A DNA stretch of 37,521 nt from Enterococcus villorum. Lineage in GTDB: Bacteria > Bacillota > Bacilli > Lactobacillales > Enterococcaceae. The notes under the pieces are model-generated. The model did no database searches, was not told the origin of the DNA, and saw only the letters and a program-made list of their open reading frames with translations. Every line of letters starts with the position of its first letter. The first letter of the stretch is position 1. Below, piece by piece: positions 6,398 to 16,429 of the stretch. A program made the translations under genes and the position numbers. The stretch is taken from NCBI RefSeq assembly GCF_007990225.1, contig NZ_BJWF01000022.1, forward strand, positions 1 to 37,521, given 5' to 3'.

Positions 6398-6643
6398 ATG
6401 TTCAAACGAACAAGCAAGTGCAATAATTTGAGAAGACACCTTCTAGATGATGTTACTCACATCTTAAAAGACAAAGAACTTGCTGACAGCAAAGAAACCA
6501 ATGTCACATTGATTCTCTTTCGCATAGAAAATGTGGATGCCGTGAAGAAATTTGTAGAAATTGCCAAAGAAAATGATAGTAGTTACAAGTGGTATTGGGC
6601 AATCCAAAAGAAGAAATATTTTCTCTTGACGTCCAAAATTTAA
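6398..6643 (+). CDS. Small hypothetical protein, possibly a remnant
   Basis: An 81-codon frame starts at ATG 6398. The composition is protein-like (charged residues, segments NVTLILFRIENVDAVKKF and YKWYWAIQKKKYF). However, there is no recognisable ribosome binding site, and the residues before LLDDV read less like a start. Another frame just downstream (about 6655-6820) also gives protein-like text (ETFMDEHVGAWKN) without a start. The stretch may therefore be a decayed longer gene. It is on the opposite strand to its neighbours. No family is recognised. Confidence 0.35.
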   Translation: MFKRTSKCNNLRRHLLDDVTHILKDKELADSKETNVTLILFRIENVDAVKKFVEIAKENDSSYKWYWAIQKKKYFLLTSKI

Positions 6644-6993
6644 GCGGTAATACATTGAAACCTTTATGGATGAACATGTAGGAGCATGGAAAAATCCTTC
6701 ATTTTTCAAAAAAAAACAAGCCAGAACGTTTATTGTCATGGCTTATTTTCTTTCGATTAAAACTTTTATCTGTGAACCTTCTAAACAAATCATCGCTAAA
6801 TTGTTTTTTCATAGCCCTTAGTAAATAGCAGCTACAGTGTTGCTTATGCACTTAATCGTAAATTTTACCAATTGATTGGTGAAATCATTCGATACCAATC
6901 ATGACTAATGATAATTTTAGTAGAAGATAACCTTTTTTGCTAATTTGATTTTCAACTAAACAGTGTTTATTACTTTGTTCTAGACTTGATATT
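6644..6993. other. Gene-free stretch, possibly decayed coding DNA
   Basis: There is no complete gene. A plus-strand frame of about 55 codons near 6655-6825 lacks a start and may be a remnant of the 6398 gene. A 14-bp palindrome ACCAATTGATTGGT lies near 6868-6881. Nothing else is seen. Confidence 0.4.
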
Positions 6994-7215
6994 TTAACGA
7001 TTATTTTCTATATATTTTTCCCATACTTCATCGAATATATCCATTGAGGACAAATAGTCAACGTTTAATTCAAGATAATCCGAAATCTCTTCGTAACTGG
7101 TACTATATTTAGGGAATTGGATATCCTTTCCTGCTTCTGTAGCAAAAGCAGAAAGTGGATCTTCTAACTTCCCACCCCGAAGTGTCATTAAGTAATGATA
7201 AAAGCTTCGATTCAC
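6994..7215 (-). CDS. yozE: YozE-family small protein (UPF0346)
   Basis: A 73-residue protein starts at GTG 7215. GGGAGG lies 7 bases upstream, and starting there gives [13 protein letters not shown], the typical N-terminus of this family. The longer frame from an upstream codon would include the ribosome binding site. The family signature is clear: SFYHYLM, then a phenylalanine-rich middle ([15 protein letters not shown]), YEEISDYLE, and DYLSSM-x-IFDE-x-W. The fold is a small helical domain and the biochemical role is unknown. The start overlaps the msrA stop by four bases (GTGA), so translation is probably coupled. It is the last gene of the SGNH hydrolase, ypmS, msrA, yozE operon. Confidence 0.92.
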   Translation of the reverse strand: MNRSFYHYLMTLRGGKLEDPLSAFATEAGKDIQFPKYSTSYEEISDYLELNVDYLSSMDIFDEVWEKYIENNR

Positions 7216-7730
7216 AATGTTTCCTCCCAATTTTCTTTTAAAAAAGCGGCTCTTCTCGCATGATTTCGTTCATAATTTTCTGGATTTTTTTTATAATAAT
7301 CTTGATGTTCCGGCTCAGCTAAGTAAAATGGTTTTGCTTCTTCAATCGTCGTAACGATTGGCTGTGCAAAGCGACCGCTAGTCGCTAAATTCTTTTTACT
7401 TTCTTCTGCAATTATTTTTTGTTCATTTGTTGTGTAAAAAATAACGGGTCGATAGTTCTCCCCACGATCCTCAAATTGACCAAAAGCATCAGTAGGATCC
7501 GTCTGTTGCCAATAGATTTCAACCAATTCTTGGTAAGAAATTTTTTCTGGATCATAAATGATCTCCACAGCTTCTGTATGACCGGTCGTTTTTTCTTTGA
7601 CTTGTTTATAAGTTGGATGCGGTACATGTCCTCCTGTATAACCAGACATAATCGTATGAATCCCTGGTAATGTATCAAAAGGTTGAATCATGCACCAAAA
7701 ACATCCGCCTGCAAAAATTGCTCGCTCCAT
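7212..7730 (-). CDS. msrA: Peptide methionine-S-sulfoxide reductase MsrA
   Basis: The enzyme reduces the S-epimer of methionine sulfoxide in proteins, repairing oxidative damage with thioredoxin as donor. It has 172 residues from ATG 7730, placed after GGAGG at good spacing. The reading frame upstream of it (to 7823) overlaps ypmS and is not used. The family motif GCFWC gives catalytic Cys10, with Cys13 as the second cysteine, followed by GYTGG and the HTEAVEI/YDP block. The C-terminal CPE-type resolving cysteines seen in some MsrA are absent. There is no MsrB domain fusion, so MsrB must be encoded elsewhere. It lies between ypmS and yozE in one operon. Confidence 0.96.
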   Translation of the reverse strand: MERAIFAGGCFWCMIQPFDTLPGIHTIMSGYTGGHVPHPTYKQVKEKTTGHTEAVEIIYDPEKISYQELVEIYWQQTDPTDAFGQFEDRGENYRPVIFYTTNEQKIIAEESKKNLATSGRFAQPIVTTIEEAKPFYLAEPEHQDYYKKNPENYERNHARRAAFLKENWEETL

Positions 7731-7749
7731 TTTATAGCCTCCAATCCCA

Positions 7750-8403
7750 TCATTTTTTCTCTGTTGAATTTGTATTTTCCTCAACATTTTTTGGTAAGTA
7801 CAAACTAACGCGAATATCATCATTGACTAGATCAATTTTATCAGCTCGAATATACATACCGTTTTGCATTCGAAATTGATCTAAACGAAGCATAATTGTT
7901 AAGTCATCGGTATTTATTTCAATCCAATCTGGCAGTTTGTAGTTTCGCTTGATCATATTCATTACATCTTTGATCGGCAAACTTAATGTCCCTATTGAAA
8001 GGCTTTTTGCCTTCAATTGAACATTGCCATTTTCCATCACATACGGATCAAAGTAAAGATAAAAATTAACAGGAAAACCTAATACTTTAAAAGTACCATT
8101 TAACAGTGCTTCATTTTCAAGATAAAATTTGTAAGAAATGTCTTGGTCTTTTTGATAGTTCGATAAGAAAAAACTAATCATCTGATTGACTTTTTCTTTA
8201 TTCGTATTGATGGTTAAGACAGGTTCCCCTTGCCTTTGAGTGATTGCTGGAACTTCTGCGAATTTTGGCTCACGATTTGCGAAAATACGTGTACCTAAAA
8301 AAATACTTGATCCAAGGACTACTCCTAGAAGAATCAAAAAAGCCCACTTCCAATAATTTTTATTTGTCACTTGTGTAGAAGTTTTTTTTGAACGTTTATC
8401 CAT
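7750..8403 (-). CDS. ypmS: YpmS-family membrane-anchored protein (DUF2140)
   Basis: There are 217 residues from ATG 8403, with GGAGG 10 bases upstream. The longer frame begins inside the preceding gene. An N-terminal basic segment is followed by one transmembrane helix (about residues 20-40, [19 protein letters not shown]) and an extracytoplasmic beta-rich domain. That domain has alternating hydrophobic strands such as [11 protein letters not shown] and [14 protein letters not shown], as in DUF2140/YpmS proteins. The function is unknown. Its constant partnership with an SGNH hydrolase, here two bases upstream, suggests a joint role in lipid or cell-envelope metabolism, which is inference only. 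Confidence 0.88.
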   Translation of the reverse strand: MDKRSKKTSTQVTNKNYWKWAFLILLGVVLGSSIFLGTRIFANREPKFAEVPAITQRQGEPVLTINTNKEKVNQMISFFLSNYQKDQDISYKFYLENEALLNGTFKVLGFPVNFYLYFDPYVMENGNVQLKAKSLSIGTLSLPIKDVMNMIKRNYKLPDWIEINTDDLTIMLRLDQFRMQNGMYIRADKIDLVNDDIRVSLYLPKNVEENTNSTEKK

Positions 8404-8405
8404 TT

Positions 8406-9296
8406 CTATTCGTCCTCCTTCGACAACCATTGTTCTTGTGTCTCAATCAATTTGTCTCGCACTGCATTTGCCATTAGCTGGTAGCCTAAATTATTGGGGT
8501 GGAAATGATCTTCTTCGTATAAGACATTATTTTTCGCACTGGAGGAACTTTCATTAGTATTTGATTGGTCTGTTGTTCCTTCAGTTACTCCCACCTGTTG
8601 ATTTAACCCTTGATACAATAAATCATTAATTGGGATAAAATAGCATTCATCAAAATTTTTGACGATGGATTCAGTTCCAGCATTCCAATTGTTTACGATG
8701 GTTTGCATGTCAGTTATCTCAGGAAAATTCAAATAAAAAGGATTATAAATACCTAGTATATAGATAGGTGCATGATTGTTTAATGATCGAATTTCTTCAA
8801 TTATTTTTTTTACGTTTTCTTGATAATTTTTTAAAGGTTTTTTAAATGACTGAACACTGATTCCAAATAAATCATTTTGAATGACTTTCATTAAATCATT
8901 GCCACCAACAGTCAACGTGATAAAATCAGCAGTTTTAATATTGGATTGGATTGTTTCTTTTTTCTTCATTCGTTTTAAAATCTGATCGCTTCGTTCTCCG
9001 TTTACACCATAATTTTCAATTTCCACCGCTGTCAGATCGTAACGATCCTTTAAATCATTCGCTACTAATGGAACAAAACCACCTTGTTTTGTTTGGTCTC
9101 CTACTCCTTCAGTTAAAGAATCACCAATAGCCACGTAATGGATTTTTTCCTTTTGGTCTGTTCGTGGGCTAACAGTTGCTACTGGTTTCAATAATGGTTC
9201 AGCTTTAGGTATCGACAACGTTAATCCTGTATAAACAAAAATAGCGATAAGTATCGGGAACAAAACGAGCAATAGCTGTCGTTTTGTTAATTTCAT
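8406..9296 (-). CDS. ypmR: SGNH/GDSL-type lipase or esterase, membrane-anchored (YpmR-like)
   Basis: There are 296 residues from ATG 9296, which follows GAGGTG at proper spacing; the GTG three codons earlier overlaps that site. An N-terminal hydrophobic helix (about residues 8-27) serves as a signal anchor. The SGNH blocks are complete: AIGDSLTEG with nucleophile Ser60, glycine in NYGVNGERS, asparagine in TVGGNDLM, and D-x-x-H in EDHFHPNNLGY. A Ser/Asn/Thr-rich insert precedes the last block. The predicted activity is ester hydrolysis outside the membrane, with unknown substrate. It is the first gene of the operon with ypmS, msrA and yozE. Confidence 0.9.
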   Translation of the reverse strand: MKLTKRQLLLVLFPILIAIFVYTGLTLSIPKAEPLLKPVATVSPRTDQKEKIHYVAIGDSLTEGVGDQTKQGGFVPLVANDLKDRYDLTAVEIENYGVNGERSDQILKRMKKKETIQSNIKTADFITLTVGGNDLMKVIQNDLFGISVQSFKKPLKNYQENVKKIIEEIRSLNNHAPIYILGIYNPFYLNFPEITDMQTIVNNWNAGTESIVKNFDECYFIPINDLLYQGLNQQVGVTEGTTDQSNTNESSSSAKNNVLYEEDHFHPNNLGYQLMANAVRDKLIETQEQWLSKEDE

Positions 9297-9391
9297 GTTT
9301 TTCACCTCATCTTATTCGATTGTTTCTTATATTATCAAAAATTTATATAAAAAGGTAGTGTTTCTGAAAAAAATAAGAATTATTCCAAAGA

Positions 9392-9435
9392 AAAAGGATA
9401 AAACCAATGGTAATAAACCATTGATTTATCCTTTT
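9392..9435 (-). terminator. Terminator after the DegV gene
   Basis: A long stem (9392-9410 with 9418-9435, one mismatch or bulge) is located four bases past the degV stop. It is followed by T-rich DNA on the minus strand. Confidence 0.8.
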
Positions 9436-9438
9436 CAC

Positions 9439-10281
9439 TTAATCAACATAATACATAATCGCAAATGCGTTTTTTCCTGTATGAGTAGCAATCACTGGAT
9501 TGGTGTGTAGAATGGGAATATGCATGTCAGGAAATAACTCCTGCAATCCCTCTTTGAACTCCTGAGCAAGTTCTTTGGCATCAGCGTGAGAGATACCAAT
9601 TTGTTGAACGTTAGGCAGTTCTTTTAATTCTTTTTTTAGATTATTGAACCACTTGTCAAACGTTTTCTTTCCACGTCCCTTAGCTACTGGAACTAATTCA
9701 CCATGTGTAAAGTTCATCACAGCGCGAATATTTAAAACACTTGAAAGTAAGCCAGTTGCTCGACTAATACGTCCGCCTTTTACCAAATTATCTAAAGTAG
9801 AAATACCAATATATAACTTTGTGTTTTCTTGGACTTTTTTTACTTCTTCAAGTATTTCCTCTGTACTTTTTCCTTCTTTTGCTAATTCTGCTGCTCGAAT
9901 CACTTGAAAAGATAACCCTTGATCAGTCGTGTCACTATCAATAACTGTTACTTTTGTTTTTGTTAAATGACTGGCTTGACGTGCAGCTTCGACGGTACCG
10001 CTAAGTCCCTTTGTCATATGGATAGAGATGACTTCGCTACCATCTTCTCCAAGAGTATCATACATGGAAATAAACTCTCCGATGGGGGGTTGACTTGTTT
10101 TGGGTAATGCTTTTGCTTGAGCCATCATCTCCATGAATTTCTCTCCACCCAGCTGATCATCATCAGGATATACAACGCCATCAATCATTATCGCTAATGG
10201 CATAACATGGATATTTAAATGATCTCGTACGCTTTTTTCCATTGTACAAGAGGAATCTGTTACAATTTTTACGTTTGTCAT
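9439..10281 (-). CDS. DegV family fatty-acid-binding protein
   Basis: There are 280 residues. It starts at ATG 10281 after a moderate site (AAAGAGTGAG). DegV-family signatures are present: VTDSSCTM at the N-terminus, TSQPPIGEF near residue 60, the serine/glycine loop ISIHMTKGLSGT, TDTTDQGL, a GGRISRATG segment and a C-terminal nucleotide-like fold. In Firmicutes such proteins (FakB) bind a fatty acid and present it to the kinase FakA for phosphorylation and entry into phospholipids. Which fatty acid this paralogue binds cannot be told. It stands alone between its own terminator and a 210-base gap. No fakA is nearby. Confidence 0.9.
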   Translation of the reverse strand: MTNVKIVTDSSCTMEKSVRDHLNIHVMPLAIMIDGVVYPDDDQLGGEKFMEMMAQAKALPKTSQPPIGEFISMYDTLGEDGSEVISIHMTKGLSGTVEAARQASHLTKTKVTVIDSDTTDQGLSFQVIRAAELAKEGKSTEEILEEVKKVQENTKLYIGISTLDNLVKGGRISRATGLLSSVLNIRAVMNFTHGELVPVAKGRGKKTFDKWFNNLKKELKELPNVQQIGISHADAKELAQEFKEGLQELFPDMHIPILHTNPVIATHTGKNAFAIMYYVD

Positions 10282-10491
10282 ACTGTCTCACTCTTTCTTT
10301 AACAAGATGCCTGTTCATTACTAACATAAACATCAAGACAATTTCTTTTTTTAGTATAACAGACAACTAAGGTTTTTTCATTAAATACCTCTAGAAACGA
10401 AGCCGTTTTCATCAAAATAACCCTTTTGATTATTCCTATGAGAAAAACCCTCCTGAAAAGAGCATCAACTTACTTTAAAGAGTAAGCCATT

Positions 10492-10998
10492 TTAACTTTC
10501 TTCTTTGTTTTCTTTTCTTTGGTATGTTTCAAATTGATAGGCGTAAGGATTTTTTTCGTCTATTTCGCCCTGACTAATATTAATCAGTGACCATTGATTC
10601 CAATCAATTTCTGGAAAATACGTATCTCCCTCAAATGAATGATGAATAACCGTCCGATATAAAATCGTACAAAATGGGAGAAATTCTTTATAGATTACTG
10701 ATCCTCCTGCAACAAATAAAATACCGTCGTTTTCCTTCGCATAGCCTAAGACTTCTTGAACATCATGCATCACGAGGACATGATCCGCTTGGTAGTTTCG
10801 ATCTCTGGTCATTACAATCGTTTGACGATTCGGCAAAGGACGGCTTCCCATTCCTTCAAATGTTTTTCTTCCCATCACCAAAGTATTTGCTTCAGTCATT
10901 TGTTTAAAAAATTTCAAATCATTCGGTAGTCGCCAAGGTAGTCGCTCCTCTTTGCCGATTAATCCATTTTCATCTTGTGCCCAGATTGCAGCTAGCAT
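10492..10998 (-). CDS. folA: Dihydrofolate reductase
   Basis: The enzyme reduces dihydrofolate to tetrahydrofolate with NADPH. It is the target of trimethoprim. There are 168 residues from ATG 10998, which follows AAAGGATG. The longer frame from 11058 overlaps thyA and adds a non-homologous leader, so it was not chosen. Recognisable blocks are the N-terminal WAQDENGLIG, PWRLPNDLKFF with Trp22 and the catalytic acid Asp27, VMGRKTFEGMG, and the cofactor-binding FVAGGSVIY with Phe95 before the glycines. It lies 19 bases downstream of thyA, which generates its substrate, and is the last gene of the ABC-F/thyA/folA operon. Confidence 0.96.
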   Translation of the reverse strand: MLAAIWAQDENGLIGKEERLPWRLPNDLKFFKQMTEANTLVMGRKTFEGMGSRPLPNRQTIVMTRDRNYQADHVLVMHDVQEVLGYAKENDGILFVAGGSVIYKEFLPFCTILYRTVIHHSFEGDTYFPEIDWNQWSLINISQGEIDEKNPYAYQFETYQRKENKEES

Positions 10999-11017
10999 AT
11001 ACTCATCCTTTCTACTT

Positions 11018-11965
11018 CTATACTGCGATTGGTGCTTTGATTGATGGATGCGGATCATAGCCTTCTACTTTGATATCATCCATTTCAAAATCAAAGACAG
11101 ATTTTTTTTCTGTATTTAAAACCAATGTAGGAAAGGCACGTACTTCTCTAGAAAGCTGTTCCATCATTTGTTCTACGTGGTTTGAATATAAGTGAGCATC
11201 TCCTAAGGTATGGATAAATTCTCCTACTTCTAGTTCAGTTTCATGAGCAATCAAATGCGTCAATAACGCATAACTTGCAATATTAAAAGGAACGCCTAAG
11301 AACACATCCCCACTACGTTGATAGAGCTGACAACTCAAACGACCGTCATGAACATAGAATTGGAACATCGTGTGACAAGGTGGTAAAGCCATACTAGGAA
11401 TATCTTCAGGATTCCATGCCGAGACAATTAATCGTCTTGAATCTGGTGTTTTTTTGATTGATTCAATAACCTCTTTGATTTGATCAATAAAACCACCTTC
11501 TTTTGTTTCCCAATGACGCCATTGATAACCATAAATGTGACCTAGATCGCCATACTTTTCAGCAAACACATCATCATTTAGTATTCTTTCACAAAATAAT
11601 TGACTTTGTTCCTTATAGCATTTATTAAATTCAGGATCAGTTAAACTTCGATGACCAAAATCTGTCATATCTGGTCCCTTGTATTCATCGCTTGTAATAT
11701 AGCGTTCAAATGCCCACTCATCCCAAATATGATTGTTGTTCTGTAAAAGATAGCGGATATTGGTATCTCCTTTTAAAAACCACAGCAATTCGCTTTTGAT
11801 TAATCCAAAAGGAACACGTTTTGTCGTTAGTAAGGGAAACCCTTTTTGTAAATCAAAGCGCATTTGATAACCAAAAATACTACGTGTCCCTGTACCCGTT
11901 CGATCACCTTTTTCATGTCCTTCTTCCAATAATTTCTTACCTAGATCAAGATATGCTTGTTCCAT
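11018..11965 (-). CDS. thyA: Thymidylate synthase
   Basis: The enzyme methylates dUMP to dTMP using methylene-tetrahydrofolate and releases dihydrofolate. There are 315 residues, the longer bacterial form with an insert near residues 90-150 (compare the 264-residue E. coli enzyme). Conserved parts are [29 protein letters not shown], the active-site [26 protein letters not shown] with nucleotide-binding residues, and GDAHLYSNH. The start ATG 11965 has AGGAGG 6 bases upstream. It lies 10 bases after the ABC-F stop and 19 before folA. Confidence 0.97.
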   Translation of the reverse strand: MEQAYLDLGKKLLEEGHEKGDRTGTGTRSIFGYQMRFDLQKGFPLLTTKRVPFGLIKSELLWFLKGDTNIRYLLQNNNHIWDEWAFERYITSDEYKGPDMTDFGHRSLTDPEFNKCYKEQSQLFCERILNDDVFAEKYGDLGHIYGYQWRHWETKEGGFIDQIKEVIESIKKTPDSRRLIVSAWNPEDIPSMALPPCHTMFQFYVHDGRLSCQLYQRSGDVFLGVPFNIASYALLTHLIAHETELEVGEFIHTLGDAHLYSNHVEQMMEQLSREVRAFPTLVLNTEKKSVFDFEMDDIKVEGYDPHPSIKAPIAV

Positions 11966-11975
11966 TCTAATCCTC

Positions 11976-13862
11976 CTAGTCTTCTACCCATTCGCTTAAG
12001 TATTCCCAACGAGCCATTTTTTCTTCTAATTTATTTTCAGCTTCTGAAACTTCCGTTTGTAGTGCTTGGAGTTTCGTAAAATTGTCCCCTTGATGGTTCA
12101 TTTCCTCTTGCAATTCTGTTATTTTTTCTTCTATCTCAGCAATTTCATCTTCAATTGTTTCCCATTCTTTTTGTTCCATGTAAGAAAGTTTTTTCTTATC
12201 TTTAGGGGTTACTTTTGTCTCCGCCTTGGTATGTTCCTTTTCAGTGATAGCCGTTGTTTCCTTTTGTTTTAGCAAATAGCTCGACATATTTCCATAATAC
12301 AATTCTTGCTTTGCATTTCCTTGGAAAATAAGTAATTTATCCGCCACTTTATCCAAGAAATAACGATCATGAGAAACAGTAATAACTGCTCCTGGAAAAC
12401 TCTTAAAATAATCTTCTAAGATCGTCAAAGTGGCAATATCTAAGTCGTTTGTCGGCTCATCTAGCAGTAAAACATTTGGTTGTTGAATCAACAATTTCAA
12501 TAAAAACAAACGTCTTTTTTCTCCGCCAGAAAGTTTCTTGATCAACGTTCCATGCATAAAACGAGGAAACAAAAATCTTTCCAACAGTTCAGCTACACCA
12601 ATTTGTCCGCCATCCACTGTTTTTGCTTCTTCTGCTGCTTCTTGCAGATAAGCAATCATTCGTTTTTCTGGATCCATTTCTTCGTTTTCCTGTGTGTAAT
12701 AAGCAATGCGGACGGTTTCTCCTACTATAAGCCTTCCTTGGTCTAAAGGTATATGGTTAGCTAGGAGATTCAATAAAGTAGATTTTCCAGCTCCATTTTT
12801 CCCTGTTATTCCTAGACGCTCTCTCGATTGAATCAATAAGTCTAAATGATCAATTAATAGTTTACCGTCAATAGAGTAACTGCCATTTTTGATTTCCAAT
12901 ACTTTTTTACCTAAGCGTTTAGTTGCAATATTTAGTTCTAAGTCTTCTTCATGATTCACTTGATACAAGTTTTCCTTGAGGTCTTCAAAACGATTGATAC
13001 GCGCTTGTTGTTTGGTTCCACGGGCTTGAACTCCCGCTCTCATCCAAGCTAATTCCTGTTTATAAAGTCGTTTGCGTTTTTCTTCTTGTTCGATTTCTAT
13101 GCGGTCTCTTTCTGCTTTTTCCAAAATATAAGCTTCATAGTTTCCTTTATATTCATGAAGTTTACCAAAAGAAAGTTCAAAAATTCGATTGGTTACTCGA
13201 TCTAAGAAATAACGGTCATGGGTAACCATCAATAATGCCCCACGATACTGTTTTAGATAATTCTCTAACCATTCGATTGCTTCATAATCTAAGTGGTTGG
13301 TTGGTTCGTCTAGTAGCAATAAATCTGGTTCATCAATTAAAACCTGGGCTAAACTTACGCGTTTCTTTTGTCCACCAGACAGTGTGCTAATTGTTTTATC
13401 TAATTCATTGATTCCTAATTTTTGTAAGATGATTTTTGCATTCGTATCTGTGGACCATGCGTCATCTTTATTCATTTGCTCTTCTGCCTTCGCATAACGT
13501 TTTTGATTGCTTTCATCTTCACCATTTTCAGCTAAAGCAATCAAGGCTTCTTCATACGCTCTAACGGTACGGATTAGCGGACTATTTCCTTGAAATACAG
13601 CTTGAAGAACTGTCAATTCATTTGGAAATTCCGAGGTTTGTGAGAGATACCCGATTCGATAATCATTTGGATAAAAAACGCTCTGACGATCCCCATCTCC
13701 ACTATCGATTCCTGCCAAAATATTTAATAAACTTGTTTTACCTGTTCCATTTGTTCCGATCAAACCAATTCGATCTTTTTCGTGGATCATAAAACTAATT
13801 GTTTCAAATAAATTTTTTTCACCATACGTTTTTCTGAGGTCAGTTACTTTTAGTTCTTTCAA
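11976..13862 (-). CDS. yfmR: ABC-F ATPase (YfmR/Uup type)
   Basis: This soluble duplicated ATPase has 628 residues and no membrane segments. The first Walker A GTNGTGKT is at about residues 36-43, with signature LSGGQKKR and Walker [13 protein letters not shown]. The second half has [16 protein letters not shown] and [11 protein letters not shown]. An arginine- and lysine-rich linker (about 240-310) sits between the domains, and a charged C-terminal coiled coil (about 540-628) ends the protein. This architecture matches YfmR/Uup, ribosome-associated ABC-F factors that relieve stalled translation. It lacks hallmarks of dedicated antibiotic-resistance ABC-F proteins, although that cannot be excluded by eye. 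It is the first gene of the operon with thyA and folA. GGAGGGAATGT precedes the start at close spacing. Confidence 0.88.
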   Translation of the reverse strand: MKELKVTDLRKTYGEKNLFETISFMIHEKDRIGLIGTNGTGKTSLLNILAGIDSGDGDRQSVFYPNDYRIGYLSQTSEFPNELTVLQAVFQGNSPLIRTVRAYEEALIALAENGEDESNQKRYAKAEEQMNKDDAWSTDTNAKIILQKLGINELDKTISTLSGGQKKRVSLAQVLIDEPDLLLLDEPTNHLDYEAIEWLENYLKQYRGALLMVTHDRYFLDRVTNRIFELSFGKLHEYKGNYEAYILEKAERDRIEIEQEEKRKRLYKQELAWMRAGVQARGTKQQARINRFEDLKENLYQVNHEEDLELNIATKRLGKKVLEIKNGSYSIDGKLLIDHLDLLIQSRERLGITGKNGAGKSTLLNLLANHIPLDQGRLIVGETVRIAYYTQENEEMDPEKRMIAYLQEAAEEAKTVDGGQIGVAELLERFLFPRFMHGTLIKKLSGGEKRRLFLLKLLIQQPNVLLLDEPTNDLDIATLTILEDYFKSFPGAVITVSHDRYFLDKVADKLLIFQGNAKQELYYGNMSSYLLKQKETTAITEKEHTKAETKVTPKDKKKLSYMEQKEWETIEDEIAEIEEKITELQEEMNHQGDNFTKLQALQTEVSEAENKLEEKMARWEYLSEWVED

Positions 13863-13974
13863 TACATTCCCTCCTCATCTTGGTTATTGTATCATAAAAT
13901 AATTTAATTACAGATGTTTTTCTAATAAAAGATATGTGAGTCGAAATGATGTTAACTTTAGTTCAAAACAAAAT

Positions 13975-14024
13975 AAAAGAGTAGCACAATATCAAAATAG
14001 TATTGACGTTGTGCTACTCTTTTT
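13975..14024 (-). terminator. Terminator after the antiporter gene
   Basis: A 15-bp stem (13975-13989 with 14009-14023) has a 19-base loop and T/A-rich flanks on both sides. It lies 33 bases beyond the antiporter stop and may also insulate the ABC-F promoter. Confidence 0.8.
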
Positions 14025-14056
14025 CAATTTTTTATGATTATCCTTTATACAGAAAA

Positions 14057-16141
14057 TTATTTCGCTTTTTTAATGGTAATTGAACGTTTCTTTGCACGTA
14101 TTGCAAATCGGAATGAAAAGTCATCCATTGGTTTATTCATTGTGTATGACTCAAGTAAGTTAATATTTTTCCGATAATTATTTGCAGAAAAAGTGGTGAT
14201 TTTCTCTGTTTCCTCATATTCATCGACAATTTTACGTTCTAAATAATAGCCACGTAACATTTTCTTAGAATAAAGACTATCTTGTTGAATCATCCAAGCA
14301 GAGATAAGGTTACCAGAAGCCATTTTTATACCTTGAATCTTTCTTTGCTGGATAAAAAAATCCACCATTGTACCATCATAAACGTCTGTTAAATTTTCCA
14401 GACTTTCAATAATTAGTTGCGTATTTTTTTGATAAGTTTCACGAATTTCCTGAATGTCTTTTTCCGAAATTAATGTTTGGCGATCGGATTTTTGTCGTTG
14501 CCAAAACATTTTAGGATGGAGAACGATTCGGATCAATCGGCGAACAAAAATAAACCAGAAGCCTATAAAAGAAAGAAACTGACTCGTGATTGAATGTTCG
14601 AAGTTTGAAAGAAACCGTGAATAAAAACGATAACCATTTGAAGAAAGTTTACCCGAGCGATAACTTTCATCTACTCCATCTCGTTCGATTGATAAGATCA
14701 GTCCTTGAATTTCTTGGACTTCTTGTTTTTCATCCCTTGTTAAATCTTTTAAGTAGAGGTCGCGTATACGATCCTGATAATTTTCAATCACAGCTTCTGT
14801 GGCTAAATATTCTTTTGAATCTTTTTCTAAAGTTTTGATTTCAGCTTTTAAAACTTCTACCACATCTTCTAAGATCATCAAAGCATTTAAATCTGTTTTT
14901 GCCGCTTCTTCTGTTTCTGTCAACATCGGTAACACGAGGATCCCTACGATCAATGTGACTAAAATGACTCCAGCAGTCAAAAACAATAAAAGCGAGCGTT
15001 GATAAAAAACCATGCTATTAATTGAAAAAGGCAAAATAAAAATCGTAGCCAAACTAACGGTTCCTTTTACTCCCCCAAAAGTTAAAATCAAAATTTCATT
15101 CATTTGTTCCTTTACTTTTTTCCCTTTATTTTTAAACAAATAAAAGAGACTAATTGAAACAAATCGAATCACGAATAACATCATCGAAATCAACAAAATT
15201 GTTAGTAAAAGCCACCAATTTGAATAAAGACCATCGCCCCATACCGGAGAAAAAACTTGAGTTAATTCGATTCCTAAAAAAATAAACACTAAAGCATTTA
15301 ATGTAAATGCGATAGTTGTCCAAGTACTATTGGACAAACTTGATAATTCCGCATCAAATACCGATATTTTTCTAAAACCAGAGGCTTGTAATATTCCAGC
15401 TGCCACTGCAGCAATAATTCCTGAAACATCCACAACTTCTGCTAAAACATACGCCAAAAACGGTAATAATAACTCAATCAATAAATAACCCGTGACATCT
15501 CTTGCCGAAGCTTTCTCAATCAAATTAATTACTTTTCTTTTGACCCATACAAGTAAAAAACCTACTGCGGCTCCACCTATACTTGAAAATACCAAAGTCC
15601 ATCCTGCTTGGACAGCAGAAAATGACCCAGTCACCAACGCTGCCAGAGCAAACTGAAAAGCAGTAACTCCAGATGCATCATTTAAGAGTCCTTCTCCTTC
15701 TAAAATATGCATCGCCTTTTCTGGTACATTTACTCGTCCAGACAAGGAACTGACAGCTACTGCATCAGTCGGGCCAAGTGCTGCCCCAAAAGCAAAACAA
15801 GCAGCTAAAGGGATACTAGGTAACAAAAATGATAACGTGGCTCCTACTCCGACTAATGTCAGGATCACCCCACCGAAAGCCAAAAATAGAATCGTGTCAA
15901 AGTTTTTAAGGATCGATGAAACATCGGCTTTTTCGCCTTCACGAAAAAGCAATGGCGCAATGATCATGACCAAAAATAATTCTGGTTCAAAGTTGATCGA
16001 TTGTCCCCATTTGGTTAAACCTAAGATAATTCCAAGAAATATTTGAATTAGTGGAGCTGGAATCATTGGTAAAATGCGACTAGCTATGTTAGATAAAGTA
16101 ATCGTTACTGCAAATACGATCACTAACTCAGCAAATTCCAT
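14057..16141 (-). CDS. CPA1-family Na+/H+ antiporter
   Basis: This membrane exchanger has 694 residues. About 12 transmembrane helices fill residues 1-410, and a cytosolic tail of about 280 residues follows. The transport core is clear: FGAALGPTDAVAVSS and EGEGLLNDASGVTAFQFA with the conserved Asp in the ND motif, as in NhaP and eukaryotic NHE proteins. The tail is helical and charged, with EVLKAEIKTLEKDSKEYL and a GKLSSNGYRFYSRF segment. It probably regulates activity. Expected roles are sodium or potassium and pH homeostasis. GGAGATAGGCC precedes ATG 16141. A 91-residue gene ends 12 bases upstream and is probably cotranscribed. Confidence 0.93.
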   Translation of the reverse strand: MEFAELVIVFAVTITLSNIASRILPMIPAPLIQIFLGIILGLTKWGQSINFEPELFLVMIIAPLLFREGEKADVSSILKNFDTILFLAFGGVILTLVGVGATLSFLLPSIPLAACFAFGAALGPTDAVAVSSLSGRVNVPEKAMHILEGEGLLNDASGVTAFQFALAALVTGSFSAVQAGWTLVFSSIGGAAVGFLLVWVKRKVINLIEKASARDVTGYLLIELLLPFLAYVLAEVVDVSGIIAAVAAGILQASGFRKISVFDAELSSLSNSTWTTIAFTLNALVFIFLGIELTQVFSPVWGDGLYSNWWLLLTILLISMMLFVIRFVSISLFYLFKNKGKKVKEQMNEILILTFGGVKGTVSLATIFILPFSINSMVFYQRSLLLFLTAGVILVTLIVGILVLPMLTETEEAAKTDLNALMILEDVVEVLKAEIKTLEKDSKEYLATEAVIENYQDRIRDLYLKDLTRDEKQEVQEIQGLILSIERDGVDESYRSGKLSSNGYRFYSRFLSNFEHSITSQFLSFIGFWFIFVRRLIRIVLHPKMFWQRQKSDRQTLISEKDIQEIRETYQKNTQLIIESLENLTDVYDGTMVDFFIQQRKIQGIKMASGNLISAWMIQQDSLYSKKMLRGYYLERKIVDEYEETEKITTFSANNYRKNINLLESYTMNKPMDDFSFRFAIRAKKRSITIKKAK

Positions 16142-16153
16142 GGCCTATCTCCT

Positions 16154-16429
16154 TTATTTTTTATTTTGAGCGAGTACCTTTAGAAATTGCTCTTTCTTTT
16201 TCAATATTTTATTTTCTACTACTTCTGCTTGAACAGCATTCCCTTCTAATTCACACTGTACTCGTTTCGACTCTAAGCGAAGCAGATCATGTTTTAACCG
16301 TTCAAGTTGACGAAACATGAGAATATTTCTTCTACGTAGTTTACAAAGTATTTGGCGACGGTCTTCCATAGAAAACTCACCATAGCGATCATGCAACAGT
16401 TTCTTTTGTTCATCAAAACTCTTTCTCAT
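16154..16429 (-). CDS. Small helical protein upstream of the antiporter
   Basis: A 91-residue, strongly charged protein starts at ATG 16429, with AGGAGATC 8-9 bases upstream. It appears entirely helical, with arginine and lysine clusters (RRQILCKLRRRN, LKHDLLRLESKR) and leucine heptads, and no membrane span. No family is recognised. It ends 12 bases before the antiporter start, so both are likely translated from one mRNA. A role as a regulator or partner of the antiporter's cytosolic tail is a guess from position. Confidence 0.65.
   Translation of the reverse strand: MRKSFDEQKKLLHDRYGEFSMEDRRQILCKLRRRNILMFRQLERLKHDLLRLESKRVQCELEGNAVQAEVVENKILKKKEQFLKVLAQNKK

Noticed and set aside
7412-7678. 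Additional minus-strand frame inside msrA
   Set aside because: It overlaps the well-supported msrA gene in another frame, and its sequence shows no family pattern.
11976-13862. Antibiotic-resistance ABC-F gene
   Set aside because: The linker, the C-terminal coiled coil and the operon with thyA-folA fit the housekeeping YfmR/Uup type better.
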